From F1-80-MAGs062 sp046345315 (GTDB lineage: Bacteria; Planctomycetota; Planctomycetia; Planctomycetales; Planctomycetaceae), in NCBI GenBank assembly GCA_046345315.1, contig JBKDKA010000042.1:1-64000 (forward strand): a stretch of 64,000 nucleotides of DNA. Reading direction: 5' to 3'. The position numbers and the translations under genes are program-made. How positions within the stretch are numbered: the stretch's first letter is position 1; each line of letters starts with the position of its first letter. This document shows, in pieces, positions 9,268 through 18,611 of the stretch. Below the pieces are notes generated by a model. It worked only from the letters and a program-made list of their open reading frames with translations. It made no database searches and had not been told where the DNA came from.

Positions 9268-12200
9268 TCATGGTCCGGATGGTGGTGACGTTTTCTGAAC
9301 TGCAGACGCTTTAATGAACGCGAGAAGGTCTGCCGCTTCCTGAGCTGTGAGGTCCGCGAGAACACCATCCGGCATGAGAGATTTCGGGCTCTTCTGCAAC
9401 TCGTCGATATCAGCACGAGCGATTCGGACGGATTTTTTGTCAGTTGTTCGCAGCACCACTTCGGTATCGGTACTGCTTTCCAGCAGACCGGCAATCGTGC
9501 GACCGTCCGATGTGACTGCAATCCACGATGTGTATTTCTCGTCAATCTTCTGTGATGGAGCCACGATCTGCTGAAGCATCTCAGATGAGTTTGAGTACTT
9601 TCGGCTCACTTCAGTCAGTGTCGGTCCGACAGACAATCCAGGATCGTTCAGGTGATGGCAATTTCTGCAGCGTGCATTGTCACTGAAGAAAATCAGCTGG
9701 CCTCGTCCGGCATCTCCTGTTGGTGTCAGGACCAGTTGAGGATCAAGATTCTGTCCAAGTGTCTTTCTCCGATTCTCCTCCGGAACAAAATGATCGAACA
9801 GCCCTCGAATGTCTGCACCGGTTGTTGCTGCCTGCTCGATCGCCGTTGCACGGACACGTTCGGAAAGTCTGCCGGCATGAAGCAGGTTCTGCAGAGCCAG
9901 AGAACCCTCCGTGGAAGTCAGCAGGATCTTCACCGCGTTCTGATCGGAGTCATCTGATGACGGTGCTTTACCGGACGACGCCACGAGCTGCCGCAGGGCG
10001 GTCTCTTCGCTGCTTCCGAGCGTCACGGGTGGGGATGATTCAGAGGATCGTTCCCCGGAAAGCGATTCAATCCATTCTGCGATCAGGCTGATGCCTCGAC
10101 TGTCGACGACCTGTGACCCGATGTATGGCATTCGAGCGTATCCGAGTTTTGAAATTCGGTACATCAGAATCGAACGCCACGGATCACCGGGAGCAATGAC
10201 TTTCGCATGGTTCATCCCGAAAGTTCCGATGATTGTGCCCTTGTTTGTATTCATCTCCTCGAACGGCAGTTCTCCTTTAAGGAAGATGGAAACAATGGCA
10301 TTTCCGCCTTTGTGGTGGCACATACTGCAGTTAGCGTGCAGCCATGATCTTGCTCGATCGTTCAGAGAATTGCTCTGGTCGTGAGGATTGACCAGCTTTA
10401 TCGACGACCCGGTTTGCTGACCGGAGGACAGCCGAATGAAGTTCGATTCGGCCAGCAGTTCAAGCTGCGTTTTGTGAGTTGCTTGATTCGTGAGTGGACG
10501 ATGAAGTTGAGCGGGAACGAAGCCCAGAACAAAACCAGGTCCGGAATTGTGGCAGAGTCGACATTCGTTTTCTGACAGCGAACGCCAGGTTCGCTGCTGT
10601 GAAGCAGTGCCGGAATTCGCATCAGCGGGCCAGGAAACGCTCTGCTGACTCCCGCCGGAAGGAACAAGCTCAGCATCGGACGCGTCGGAATTCCATCGGT
10701 AAACATATGGATTCCAGCGTCCCTGATCGTAATGCAGAATCTGAGTTTCGAGAGGGCGGGCATCGTGACCTGATCTTTCGGCATTCGAAGCTGGATTCTG
10801 ATTGTTTCCGAGTTCTGCCGATGGGATCGTCAGATGTTTTACGAAGACTGTTCCATCCGGAAAAGTCGACTCAACGGCCGTGTCATGCCCCATTGCAATC
10901 GTCTGTGTTCCCGGAATCGCCACCCAACGCTCAGCAGCGGCGCCATCCATCCAGCGCGGGACTGTGACGTCGTATGGCATCACGCCGGGAGCAGGTCTCA
11001 GAGATCTCACATCTTCGAAGAGCCCGGTCTGACTCAGAAGACGCGGGAATGACTCGGAGAGATCTTCGGCGTCGTTGGGAAGAATCTCGTAGATCTGTCC
11101 GGTCAGATCGTAGTCCAGCATGAACAGTTCACCGTGACTGCCTTCCGTGAAAGCCACGATTCTCTGGTCCGTATCCAGCAGCGTACTCGCCGAATACGTA
11201 TTGTCGGATTCTTTTCTGACAGCCCAGATAGTGCCGGTGATGTAGTCGCCGTAGATAAAGCTGCCGTTGAGAGCCTGCAGTTCAGAACCACGATAAACAG
11301 GGCCGCCGATAACGGAGTTGGCTTCAGTATGTGGATGGTCCCATGCGGGTGGAGTGATCGGTGTCGGGCCGAGTTTCACGTCTGTTCTGAGTTCCGCGCG
11401 ACCCTCCATGATGGGCCACCCGCAATTGGAACCAGCGTGAACATGGTGAATCATCTCCCATGTTTCCCATCCGTTGTCAGCAACGAAAACGTCACCTGTC
11501 TGCTGATCGATACCAAACTTCCACGGATTGCGGAGACCGTAGGCGAAGATCTCCGGTCTTGCGTCGGGCTGATTAATGAATGGATTGTCGGGTGGAATGG
11601 CATAAGGTCGATCAGCGGTGCGGTGATGGACATCGATGCGGAGGATTGCGCCGAGAAGGTCGCTGACGTCCTGCCCGGTGGTCAGGCCATCGGGTGGATT
11701 GGGTCCGCTTCCGTCACCTGTGGAGATGTAGAGCATGCCGTCTTTCCCGAACAGCAGGCATCCTGCACTGTGCGGTCCGGATGGGTATCGCAGCAGCACC
11801 TCTTCGCTCTTCATGTCGATCTGAAACGACTCAGTAGAGGCCGTGCATCGGAAACGTGAGACTCGAACATGACCACCATCACCGGGATGTTTCAGGCAGG
11901 TGTAGATCCAGGGGAATTGCTTCAGGTCCGGATCCACGATTGCGCTGAAAAGCGAAACGGGGCTGCCGGCTATATCACTGATGTTCCCGGCTAATTGCGG
12001 GACTGCTGAGCCTGCCTTCAGCCCCAGACTGAAGATCCGCCCGTCCATCTGGGTTACGAGAAGACGACCTGTGCCGGGGATTTCCTGAAGACTTGTCGGG
12101 AGTTCAAACTTAGTTCCCGGGAATGCTGGCTGGATCTTCCATTTTGGTGGTGGCGTCGGCGTGCCACGGAGACGCGAGTTTGTCCATGGGGTTCTAAGAG

Positions 12201-12315
12201 AAGATTCTGAAGGGCCTGTGGCTGACTGACCGTGACAGTCTATCGTTGGTAGAGCAACAGTCACGCACAGGAAGACTATCGTCTGACGGATCAGATTCCA
12301 GAACTGAGTACTCAT
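9268..12315 (-). CDS. PQQ-type sugar dehydrogenase fused to c-type haem domains
   Basis: The ATG at 12315 is chosen: GGGAG precedes it and the product opens with a signal peptide (WNLIRQTIVFLCVTVALPT). A longer frame reaching 12651 has no such features. The protein is about 1015 residues. The first part is a glucose/sorbosone dehydrogenase beta-propeller (HSAGCLLFGKDGMLYISTGDG, AYGLRNPWKFGID, VADNGWETWE). After it come three CxxCH haem sites: CRLCH, CSMCH and CRNCH. The last lies in the planctomycete/verrucomicrobial haem-binding domain (TIGR02603-like), marked by KIDEKYTSWIAVTSDGRTI and a DELQKSPKSLMPDG segment. It likely oxidises sugars in the periplasm and passes electrons to its own haems. 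Confidence 0.88.
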   Translation of the reverse strand: MSTQFWNLIRQTIVFLCVTVALPTIDCHGQSATGPSESSLRTPWTNSRLRGTPTPPPKWKIQPAFPGTKFELPTSLQEIPGTGRLLVTQMDGRIFSLGLKAGSAVPQLAGNISDIAGSPVSLFSAIVDPDLKQFPWIYTCLKHPGDGGHVRVSRFRCTASTESFQIDMKSEEVLLRYPSGPHSAGCLLFGKDGMLYISTGDGSGPNPPDGLTTGQDVSDLLGAILRIDVHHRTADRPYAIPPDNPFINQPDARPEIFAYGLRNPWKFGIDQQTGDVFVADNGWETWEMIHHVHAGSNCGWPIMEGRAELRTDVKLGPTPITPPAWDHPHTEANSVIGGPVYRGSELQALNGSFIYGDYITGTIWAVRKESDNTYSASTLLDTDQRIVAFTEGSHGELFMLDYDLTGQIYEILPNDAEDLSESFPRLLSQTGLFEDVRSLRPAPGVMPYDVTVPRWMDGAAAERWVAIPGTQTIAMGHDTAVESTFPDGTVFVKHLTIPSAELGNNQNPASNAERSGHDARPLETQILHYDQGRWNPYVYRWNSDASDAELVPSGGSQQSVSWPADANSGTASQQRTWRSLSENECRLCHNSGPGFVLGFVPAQLHRPLTNQATHKTQLELLAESNFIRLSSGQQTGSSIKLVNPHDQSNSLNDRARSWLHANCSMCHHKGGNAIVSIFLKGELPFEEMNTNKGTIIGTFGMNHAKVIAPGDPWRSILMYRISKLGYARMPYIGSQVVDSRGISLIAEWIESLSGERSSESSPPVTLGSSEETALRQLVASSGKAPSSDDSDQNAVKILLTSTEGSLALQNLLHAGRLSERVRATAIEQAATTGADIRGLFDHFVPEENRRKTLGQNLDPQLVLTPTGDAGRGQLIFFSDNARCRNCHHLNDPGLSVGPTLTEVSRKYSNSSEMLQQIVAPSQKIDEKYTSWIAVTSDGRTIAGLLESSTDTEVVLRTTDKKSVRIARADIDELQKSPKSLMPDGVLADLTAQEAADLLAFIKASAVQKTSPPSGP

Positions 12316-12712
12316 CACGGTCTCCCGAGGCTGAAAGTGAACGCTGTGTCGTAGGTTGCAGCGACACTGCCTGAAAATGCAGCGAAACGGCATTCGTCTT
12401 GCGCATTCGAATCGCTGGAGTTTCGAAGTGCAACTCGGCAGACGCAGAGTCGAGTAATTCCGTTCGTGACTGCTGCGACCGTTGCCGCCCGAACTGCAGC
12501 CTTTCGCATTCGAGTTCAGTAGTGGCGGTTGAATGCGACAACGCCGGAAAACCAAAGAACCGGAATCGCAGTTTCGCCTGACGGCGAAAGTCATTTCCGG
12601 CAGAATGAACCTACTGAGTACAATCCACTGCAGTTTTCGGAAAACGACCATGGTTCATTTGTATGGCGAGACGTGACTCAACCGGGAATTCATGGCGAGC
12701 TTCGAACAAAAA
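12316..12712. other. intergenic region upstream of the dehydrogenase
   Basis: 397 bases between two leftward genes. It contains a perfect 7-bp hairpin, TTTCGCC-TGAC-GGCGAAA, at 12572-12589, with no T-run; this could end transcription of the EAL-HDOD gene or be an operator. A minus-strand frame (about 12541 leftward) remains open but has no ribosome site or recognisable product, so I treat it as non-coding. Confidence 0.4.
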
Positions 12713-13924
12713 TCAGGTTGTCAGCAGGGCGTGCACCCAGTCGACGCTTTCCTGATTCCACTGGAAAAGAGTTTTCTCAGGGATCTGATACTGTTCAGAA
12801 AATCGCGAGATCCTCGGCCAGTCGGCTTTTTCCATGGCGACGGCCAGGGAGAGAATATCGCTTATCGCGGAGGTCTGGCCGAGAAGCGCTGTGCGAGTGC
12901 TTTCTGACAGATTCAGTTCTTCGATCAGGAGTTCGATCGGCTGATCCAGCATTGCATCCAGAAGCGAAAACAGACCAGAGGTGAAGCAGTCAGATGCGTT
13001 GCTGCGGTCCAGCATGTTTTCGCCGCAGAGTTCACAGAAACGGGCTCGGATCAGGCTGGTATTCGTCAGTTCTGTCGGCTTGTCTGTGGAGATCGAATTC
13101 ACAGTCAGCAGTGACACCCACTTTCTGAGTGCTCTTTGCCCCAGCGCCGTTACGGCCTGTCGAATCGACTGTACTGAGGACCGCTGACCAAAGATCGGTG
13201 AATTCATATAACGAAGCAGCTTGTAGCTCATCCCGACATCGCTTCGAATCAGTTCTTCGATCTGTTGAATCTGAAACTCCGGCTGATTGACCAGTTGCAG
13301 CAGCCGCAGACTCTGAGCATGGGACTCGGGGATTCTCTTTGTCTTCAGGATGCTGGGACGGCAGAAAAAGTATCCCTGAAACAGGTGATATCCCAGTGCC
13401 TTTGCGTGCAGGAACTGATCCTGTGTTTCCACCTTTTCAGCCAGGAGCATGAACCGGTGTTCTGCAGACATCTTTGTAATCTGTGCATGCTGATCCGCAG
13501 ACAGCGCCGGGAATTCCACTTTGAGAATGTCCACAAGGGGCAGAAGTTCGTTGAACCCGGGATCAAGCACGTAGTCGTCGAGCGCCAGTGTAAAACCCTG
13601 CTCGCGAAGTTTGCGGCACGCCTGAATGATTTCGGAACTGATTTCGACCGTTTCGAGAACTTCCACCACTGTGCTTCCAGCGGGCAATACGGCGTAAAGC
13701 TCCGAGAGGATGGATTCCCGTGTGAAGTTAATGAAGCACCGACGGCCTTCAGTGATCTTTTCGATGCTGTGTAGATGAACGGCGTCGCTGATCAGACTTT
13801 GGGTCGCGAAGTTTCCGTCGACCGGCCGGAAGAAGTTTTCTGCTCCGTTTCGGAACAGCAGTTCGTAACCGTATACGGCCAGATCACGGTCAAAAATCGG
13901 TTGTCGTGCAATGAACGCATCCAC
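12713..13924 (-). CDS. EAL-HDOD signalling protein (YuxH type)
   Basis: A 403-residue cytoplasmic protein. Residues about 1-190 form an EAL-like fold (FIARQPIFDRDLAVYGYELLFR, GFTLALDDYVLD, LLAEKVET). The EAL signature itself is YELLF and the usual KxD reads KVE, so cyclic-di-GMP hydrolysis is doubtful and a binding or scaffold role is more likely. Residues about 195-400 are an HDOD domain (QIQQIEELIRSDVGMSYKLLRYMNS, SIRQAVTALGQRALRKWVSLL), found in regulators of motility, surface attachment and stress. It is monocistronic, behind an unusually AT-rich upstream region. The architecture is known in many bacteria; the partner here is not evident. Confidence 0.88.
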   Translation of the reverse strand: MDAFIARQPIFDRDLAVYGYELLFRNGAENFFRPVDGNFATQSLISDAVHLHSIEKITEGRRCFINFTRESILSELYAVLPAGSTVVEVLETVEISSEIIQACRKLREQGFTLALDDYVLDPGFNELLPLVDILKVEFPALSADQHAQITKMSAEHRFMLLAEKVETQDQFLHAKALGYHLFQGYFFCRPSILKTKRIPESHAQSLRLLQLVNQPEFQIQQIEELIRSDVGMSYKLLRYMNSPIFGQRSSVQSIRQAVTALGQRALRKWVSLLTVNSISTDKPTELTNTSLIRARFCELCGENMLDRSNASDCFTSGLFSLLDAMLDQPIELLIEELNLSESTRTALLGQTSAISDILSLAVAMEKADWPRISRFSEQYQIPEKTLFQWNQESVDWVHALLTT

Positions 13925-14103
13925 GGCGTGGAGTCTCTGATGAAATGTTTTTCGGACGTGTTGAGAGGCTCAACTACGCACAGTGAAAGAGTGAAGGCGT
14001 ATTTTTGTGTATATATACAGGTGCGTGAATACCCGTATTTTAGTGACGTCTTAACAAATCGTGCAGAGCAAAATGATTCCTTTTTTTGCATGTCATGAAC
14101 ACT
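13925..14103 (-). promoter_or_regulatory. AT-rich upstream region with palindromes for the EAL-HDOD gene
   Basis: This 179-base stretch is visibly more AT-rich than its surroundings. It holds a perfect 12-base palindrome TGTATATATACA at 14008-14019 and a near-palindrome AATACCCGTATT about 10 bases further on. These are reasonable candidates for a promoter with an operator for the leftward EAL-HDOD gene. No binding protein can be named. Confidence 0.45.
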
Positions 14104-15429
14104 TTAGTCCATTTCATGCACTTCAGACGGGACGTTTCCGGCTGTGGCTCTTCGATTCTGTTCTTTGGCAAGCCAGAGTCCTGCCGCGGCGAATGCAATT
14201 CCAGGAGGGATTGATGCAATCGCAAGAATGAGTGGTGAAAATGCATTCTGGCCGGTGATTGCGAGAAGGAGATTTGGAGTCCAGACACCCAGTGTATCAC
14301 CGGCTCGTGCCAGCACCGTATCAATGAAATTCTTCGATTTGTATTTCTGCTCCCTGGTGACCACAGTGAAGAGAATTTCCCTCGCCGGTTTTGCCAGAGC
14401 ATATTCCGCCGCACGACGCAGAACCAGAAGTCCGGCCACTGTGACGGGAGTCGGGCTGGCTGCAAGAACGGGGATCCCGATCATTCCGATCAGTGGCAAG
14501 GCTGTCAGGGGAAATCGCAGACCCATCTTCGAAAACATGGGGCCGGCAAGGAAGAGTTCCGTGAACAGTGCGAGAAGATTCACGGCGAGGTCTGTTCGAG
14601 CGAAAAATGTCGGGCGATCTTCGCGCGGAATGAGTTCATCCACGATTCGATTCTGCTGCATGTAAATCATGGAGCCGACTGCGCTGCCGAGCATCATATA
14701 GATGCCGATCGTGCGAAGATAACTCGAAGTCAGAGTGTGCCCCATCCCTGACCATGGACTTCCGCCAAGTGCGGTCTGCAGTCCTGACTGTCGACCGGGA
14801 TGATCCGACTCCTGCTCCTTCGAGACCTTATGAACAGAGGCGACGAGCATCACAGAGCTGAGAGTGACCAGGAAGAAGAATACCGCTGAAAGAAACAGGA
14901 CTCCTGGTATCCCTGTTCGACTGATGAATGTGCTCGTAATCAGCGGTCCGCAGAGAGCTCCCAACGTTCCCCCGGCTGCTACGGAGCCGAACAGTCGTTT
15001 GCTTTGCTCCGAGGTGAAGCGATCTGCCAGCACGCTCCAGAAGACAGACACCATCAGGTAATTGAAGATACTGACCCAGATGTAGAATGCGGCGGCAATG
15101 ATCACTGAGGAACCTGGCCGCGACAGCAGCAGCCCGAACAGCAGCATGGACAGAGTGAAAGTCAGATAGATGCCGGGAACAATGATCTGGCCGGACCATC
15201 GAGACGCAAGTCCCGCGAAAAGCGGATTGATCAGAAGCATTCCGGCGAATGTGGCCATGAACAGCCACTGCAGGTTTTCGGCTCCGATGTCGACGCCGAG
15301 CGTCTCCCTGATCGGGCGAATCATGTAGTATCCGCAGAGAATCAGGAAAAGGGTCAGAAACGAAAAGCACCAGGCAGTGCGCTCATCTCGCCTCACTGGT
15401 ACCATCGCTCGGATAACAGGCATCAGCAT
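14104..15429 (-). CDS. MFS / ADP-ATP-carrier-like membrane transporter
   Basis: About 442 residues and roughly 12 hydrophobic membrane spans. It begins near an ATG at 15429, with other in-frame ATGs at 15423 and about 15399; none has a clear ribosome site. The first span region (FLTLFLILCGYYMIRPIRETLGVDIG) and the TSEQSKRLFGSVAAGGTLGALCGP segment fit the bacterial MFS relatives of the plastid/rickettsial ADP/ATP translocases. Most free-living members have unknown substrates, so nucleotide exchange should not be assumed. Its start is about 40 bases from the divergent ENPYA protein gene. Confidence 0.8.
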   Translation of the reverse strand: MLMPVIRAMVPVRRDERTAWCFSFLTLFLILCGYYMIRPIRETLGVDIGAENLQWLFMATFAGMLLINPLFAGLASRWSGQIIVPGIYLTFTLSMLLFGLLLSRPGSSVIIAAAFYIWVSIFNYLMVSVFWSVLADRFTSEQSKRLFGSVAAGGTLGALCGPLITSTFISRTGIPGVLFLSAVFFFLVTLSSVMLVASVHKVSKEQESDHPGRQSGLQTALGGSPWSGMGHTLTSSYLRTIGIYMMLGSAVGSMIYMQQNRIVDELIPREDRPTFFARTDLAVNLLALFTELFLAGPMFSKMGLRFPLTALPLIGMIGIPVLAASPTPVTVAGLLVLRRAAEYALAKPAREILFTVVTREQKYKSKNFIDTVLARAGDTLGVWTPNLLLAITGQNAFSPLILAIASIPPGIAFAAAGLWLAKEQNRRATAGNVPSEVHEMD

Positions 15430-15469
15430 CAACAACTTGATTCATCCCGAAGGTCTGAAAGAATGCATC

Positions 15470-16078
15470 ATGAGTAACGAGAATCCGTACGCCGCATCGG
15501 AAAGTGTCTCCGGTGGTTTTTCAAAGTCGCACGCGATCATGGATCCGCGTCAGTTTTATGTCGATGGTGAGTATGTGCAGTGCGGTAAGAAAGTGGAACT
15601 TCCTGCCTGCTGTGTTGTCACGGGATCGACTGACGACATCGTTGAGCTTCGGAAGACCTTGACCATAGTGCCTCGATGGGTCTACGTGTTCTTCTTTTTC
15701 GGAGGTCTCCTGCCGCTGCTGGCTTATCTGATTACCCGAAAACAGTGCAAGGTCAGTTATTCCCTTTCGCGTCCGCTGAGGAATCGTCTGCGTTACAGAA
15801 CGGCCGGAGCGATGTTTTCGCTGTTGTTCATGATCGGCGGAATCGTTCTCGGGATCTCCACTGCTGATGATCTCAATTCAGTGATTTCCGTTGCCGGCCT
15901 GATTTCTGCGGTCGTCTTCCTGATTCTCTTTCTGGTTCTGGTTTACCTGGCATCTGCACCCGTCAGTATTGCCAGGCATCAGAAAGGGCAGCTATTCTGG
16001 CTGAAGGGATTTCAGCCTCCCTTTTTTGATCAGCTGCGGCTTCTTTTTCCCGCTTCCGAATCGCGATCAGTGATCTGA
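15470..16078 (+). CDS. membrane protein with planctomycete-type ENPYA N-terminus, function unknown
   Basis: The ATG at 15470 is preferred because the product then begins MSNENPYAASES, matching the NPY-type start seen on many planctomycete membrane proteins; a longer frame from 15377 overlaps the divergent transporter. The product is 202 residues. Three hydrophobic spans are visible (WVYVFFFFGGLLPLLAYLI; GAMFSLLFMIGGIVLGIST; VAGLISAVVFLILFLVLVYL). A CCVVTG segment before the first span and a QLFWLKGFQPPFFDQL tail are soluble. No enzymatic motif is visible. It is convergent with the LamG gene. Confidence 0.7.
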   Translation: MSNENPYAASESVSGGFSKSHAIMDPRQFYVDGEYVQCGKKVELPACCVVTGSTDDIVELRKTLTIVPRWVYVFFFFGGLLPLLAYLITRKQCKVSYSLSRPLRNRLRYRTAGAMFSLLFMIGGIVLGISTADDLNSVISVAGLISAVVFLILFLVLVYLASAPVSIARHQKGQLFWLKGFQPPFFDQLRLLFPASESRSVI

Positions 16079-16102
16079 GAAAATGAGATTTCAGATGAAC
16101 TC

Positions 16103-16981
16103 TCACAGACCGCTCACGCCGTTTGGTAACTCGAACAGTTGCTGAATTTCCTTCGGGGAAAGTGTTCGGCTGAAGACGGCCAGATCATCGAGATCTCCGA
16201 TGTACTCCAGTCCGAGCATGATCGCAGCGTGGTCTGTGTTCCAGTGAAACTGCATCGGCTTCCTGAGTTCCCCTGTGCTCTTTCCATTCAGATACAGAAT
16301 GCACGTGGCAGGTTCAGAGTCTTTTTTGTTGATGCCCTCGTATGTGAAAGCCACGTGTGTCCATTGATCGCGTGAGAACGGGGGTTTTTGAACGACAACC
16401 ATTGGGCGATCAGCGACTGGCAGTTTTTCCCACGCAATATCTGTTGGATTCCAGAAGCGATAATCAGCGAAAACGCCGAGCCGAAAGTCGCGGGGCAGGG
16501 TCTTGTCGAAGTCGACGAACAGTGCTGCATCGTTCCATGCTTTTTCTGTGATCTGAATGGGGTCACAGTAACCGGGTTTCAGATCCTCATCTGGAGTGAG
16601 TTTCAGCCAGAATGAAACTGTGCCCGACCAGTCAGCGGGTCGGTAAGCCATGTTGCTGCCATGGTAGAAAACCGTTTCGGGGCCTTTATCGGAGAATCGC
16701 AGCGCATCGCCGAATTTTCCGGCACCCTTTGCGATGGTGACGCGGCTGCAGTGATTGCCTTTTCGAACTTCTTTACGTTCCGATGTGTTGCCTGTATAGA
16801 TGTGTCCGTCGGTCCCGGTTGCCAGACGAGCATCAAAACCACCGTCGAACGGAACATGGAGTGAGATTGCTGATCTTAAATCCGGCAGATCAGCGTTCTG
16901 AGCAAAAGCCGGTTCTGAGATGATCGCGATCATGGCGCACAGCAACGGCAGAAAGATCTGATTCAGGATGTGAGACTTCAT
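16103..16981 (-). CDS. secreted LamG/concanavalin-A-like domain protein
   Basis: 292 residues with a clean signal peptide (LLCAMIAIISEPAFAQ). The mature part is a single jelly-roll LamG-like domain: SGTVSFWLKLTPDEDL, WTHVAFTYEG, CILYLNGKSTGEL and YIGDLDDLAVFSRTLSPKEIQQLF, the last being the very common planctomycete form of this domain. It probably binds carbohydrate at the cell surface or outside the cell. There is no catalytic domain and no membrane anchor. It stands alone. Confidence 0.85.
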   Translation of the reverse strand: MKSHILNQIFLPLLCAMIAIISEPAFAQNADLPDLRSAISLHVPFDGGFDARLATGTDGHIYTGNTSERKEVRKGNHCSRVTIAKGAGKFGDALRFSDKGPETVFYHGSNMAYRPADWSGTVSFWLKLTPDEDLKPGYCDPIQITEKAWNDAALFVDFDKTLPRDFRLGVFADYRFWNPTDIAWEKLPVADRPMVVVQKPPFSRDQWTHVAFTYEGINKKDSEPATCILYLNGKSTGELRKPMQFHWNTDHAAIMLGLEYIGDLDDLAVFSRTLSPKEIQQLFELPNGVSGL

Positions 16982-17081
16982 GGGGCATTGAGTCCTTGTT
17001 TCAGGAGATGAAGAATGATGAATAAGGCGAAAAGTGAAGAGTCTCGCTATCTTATAACCTCGTGATAAACACCTGCCGCAA

Positions 17082-18227
17082 TCATCTGTAGATTGCCGGT
17101 TTCAGAAGAGACAGCGGGTAAAAGGAGTCTCGCCAGCGGACCCCGCCCTGACGGAGCGTGATGAATGCAGAGCGAAGGAATGCGAAGGCCATGAATGTGG
17201 ATGCGACAGGAAAGAACGGAATCAGAATTAGTCCGCCTCCTGTTAGAAAGGCCGCAGTTCCATAGCAGGCATGCCAGACCAGAATCGTGCCAAGGAAACC
17301 CCACTTGTCCGGAAACGGCAGCAGAACAACAGCGACATAGGGAGCGATCATCAGGAACAGGTAGACCGCGGTCATCAGGAGCACTTTCATGATGGAGTAG
17401 TTCAGTGCTGCGAAGCCATTCTTCTCCAGTCCGGTAATGACACCCCAGAGTGACGGTTGCCAGCGAATCGACAGCAGCTCGGAGGCGCTCTGAAAATCCT
17501 GCCGACCATGATGCCGTTTGACAAGTTTTCCGAGTTTTACGTCGTCAAGAACATCCAGTGCAATCGGTTCGTGGCCACCAAATGAACGGTAGAAATCTGC
17601 GTCGATCAGATTGAAGGCACCGACACCTGCGTAGGAAAGACTCCAGCGTGTCCTGATGAACTGCAGCTGAGTTCCGAAGGCAAACGCGAGGCCGAACCAG
17701 GCCACCGCTGAGTTTTCCAGAAGAGTCCCCGGCAGCATTCGTGGCAGCAGGCACAGGTGACGGAGTTCCTGGCTTCTCAGGTACTCAGCTGCCGTATGAA
17801 TCGCGCCCGGCTCATAAACGACATCAGCATCTGTGAACAGCAGTAGAGTTCCACTGGCGTGACCCGCTGCGATATGCATGGCGTGGTTCTTTCCGAGCCA
17901 TCCATCCGGCAGTTCCGTGATATGAATCGCTCGCACTCGTGGATCCGTCGCTGCCAGTCGATCGATAATATCTCCTGTGGTGTCCGTGGAACGATCGTTA
18001 ATGACAATGAACTCCAGAGAAACAGATTCCGATTTCAGAACAGAGGTCAGTGCTTTCTCAACGGAAACTTCTTCATTTCGAGCGGGGATGATGACGCTGA
18101 TCAGCTCCGGGAACTGATGCTTTGGCAGATCACGGGTAAGTCGCAGCTGTTTAAACCACAGTGCTGCGGTCGCCGGAACAACCCAGACAAAAACCAGAAA
18201 GAACAGTACCCAGCCAATGATCTGCAT
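17082..18227 (-). CDS. membrane glycosyltransferase, GT2 family (HpnB/CrtQ-like)
   Basis: The ATG at 18227 is chosen because it begins directly with a membrane span (MQIIGWVLFFLVFVWVVPA); a TTG at 18260 is the alternative. About 381 residues. The GT-A fold is clear: SVIIPARNEEVSVEKAL, FIVINDRSTDTTGDII, then GWLGKNHAMHIAAGHASG and a TDADV metal site. The GWLGKN segment is characteristic of the hopanoid-associated HpnB and carotenoid CrtQ-type transferases. Three to four C-terminal spans anchor it. It probably glycosylates a lipid or isoprenoid; no hopanoid or carotenoid genes are nearby to decide which. Confidence 0.82.
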   Translation of the reverse strand: MQIIGWVLFFLVFVWVVPATAALWFKQLRLTRDLPKHQFPELISVIIPARNEEVSVEKALTSVLKSESVSLEFIVINDRSTDTTGDIIDRLAATDPRVRAIHITELPDGWLGKNHAMHIAAGHASGTLLLFTDADVVYEPGAIHTAAEYLRSQELRHLCLLPRMLPGTLLENSAVAWFGLAFAFGTQLQFIRTRWSLSYAGVGAFNLIDADFYRSFGGHEPIALDVLDDVKLGKLVKRHHGRQDFQSASELLSIRWQPSLWGVITGLEKNGFAALNYSIMKVLLMTAVYLFLMIAPYVAVVLLPFPDKWGFLGTILVWHACYGTAAFLTGGGLILIPFFPVASTFMAFAFLRSAFITLRQGGVRWRDSFYPLSLLKPAIYR

Positions 18228-18611
18228 CTGAGATCTGCTTTCCTGTGAACACAGGCTCAAAAAAAGGTTGGGGAGCGGGGTTTAGGGGAGTCAGGGGTGT
18301 TTCAGTTCAGGGATGAATCGCAGGACATCCAGGAATGTTAGGTGTCCGGAACCGGATGTCGAACCGAATCGATGCAGGTTGCTGTTGAAAATGTGATTGA
18401 AAAAATGAATCCGAGAGGTCATCAAACTCTGAGAATCGACAGGAATCGGAGCCCGTTACTGGAAAAGCTGCTGCTTTCCGAGGACGATGAGTCCTGCGAT
18501 GAGTGACCGAAGAGTCCTTTGGGATCAGCTCATCCTTTATTTTTTCGTGAGCATCAGCCTGTTCAATCCATCAGTGGATTCGTGAACAGAATTGGGAGTA
18601 GACGCAGTTCC
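18228..18611. other. divergent intergenic region
   Basis: 384 bases between the leftward glycosyltransferase gene and rightward psd. A frame upstream of psd stays open from 18519, so some of this could be coding if psd starts earlier. Otherwise no hairpin or consensus promoter stands out. Confidence 0.4.
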
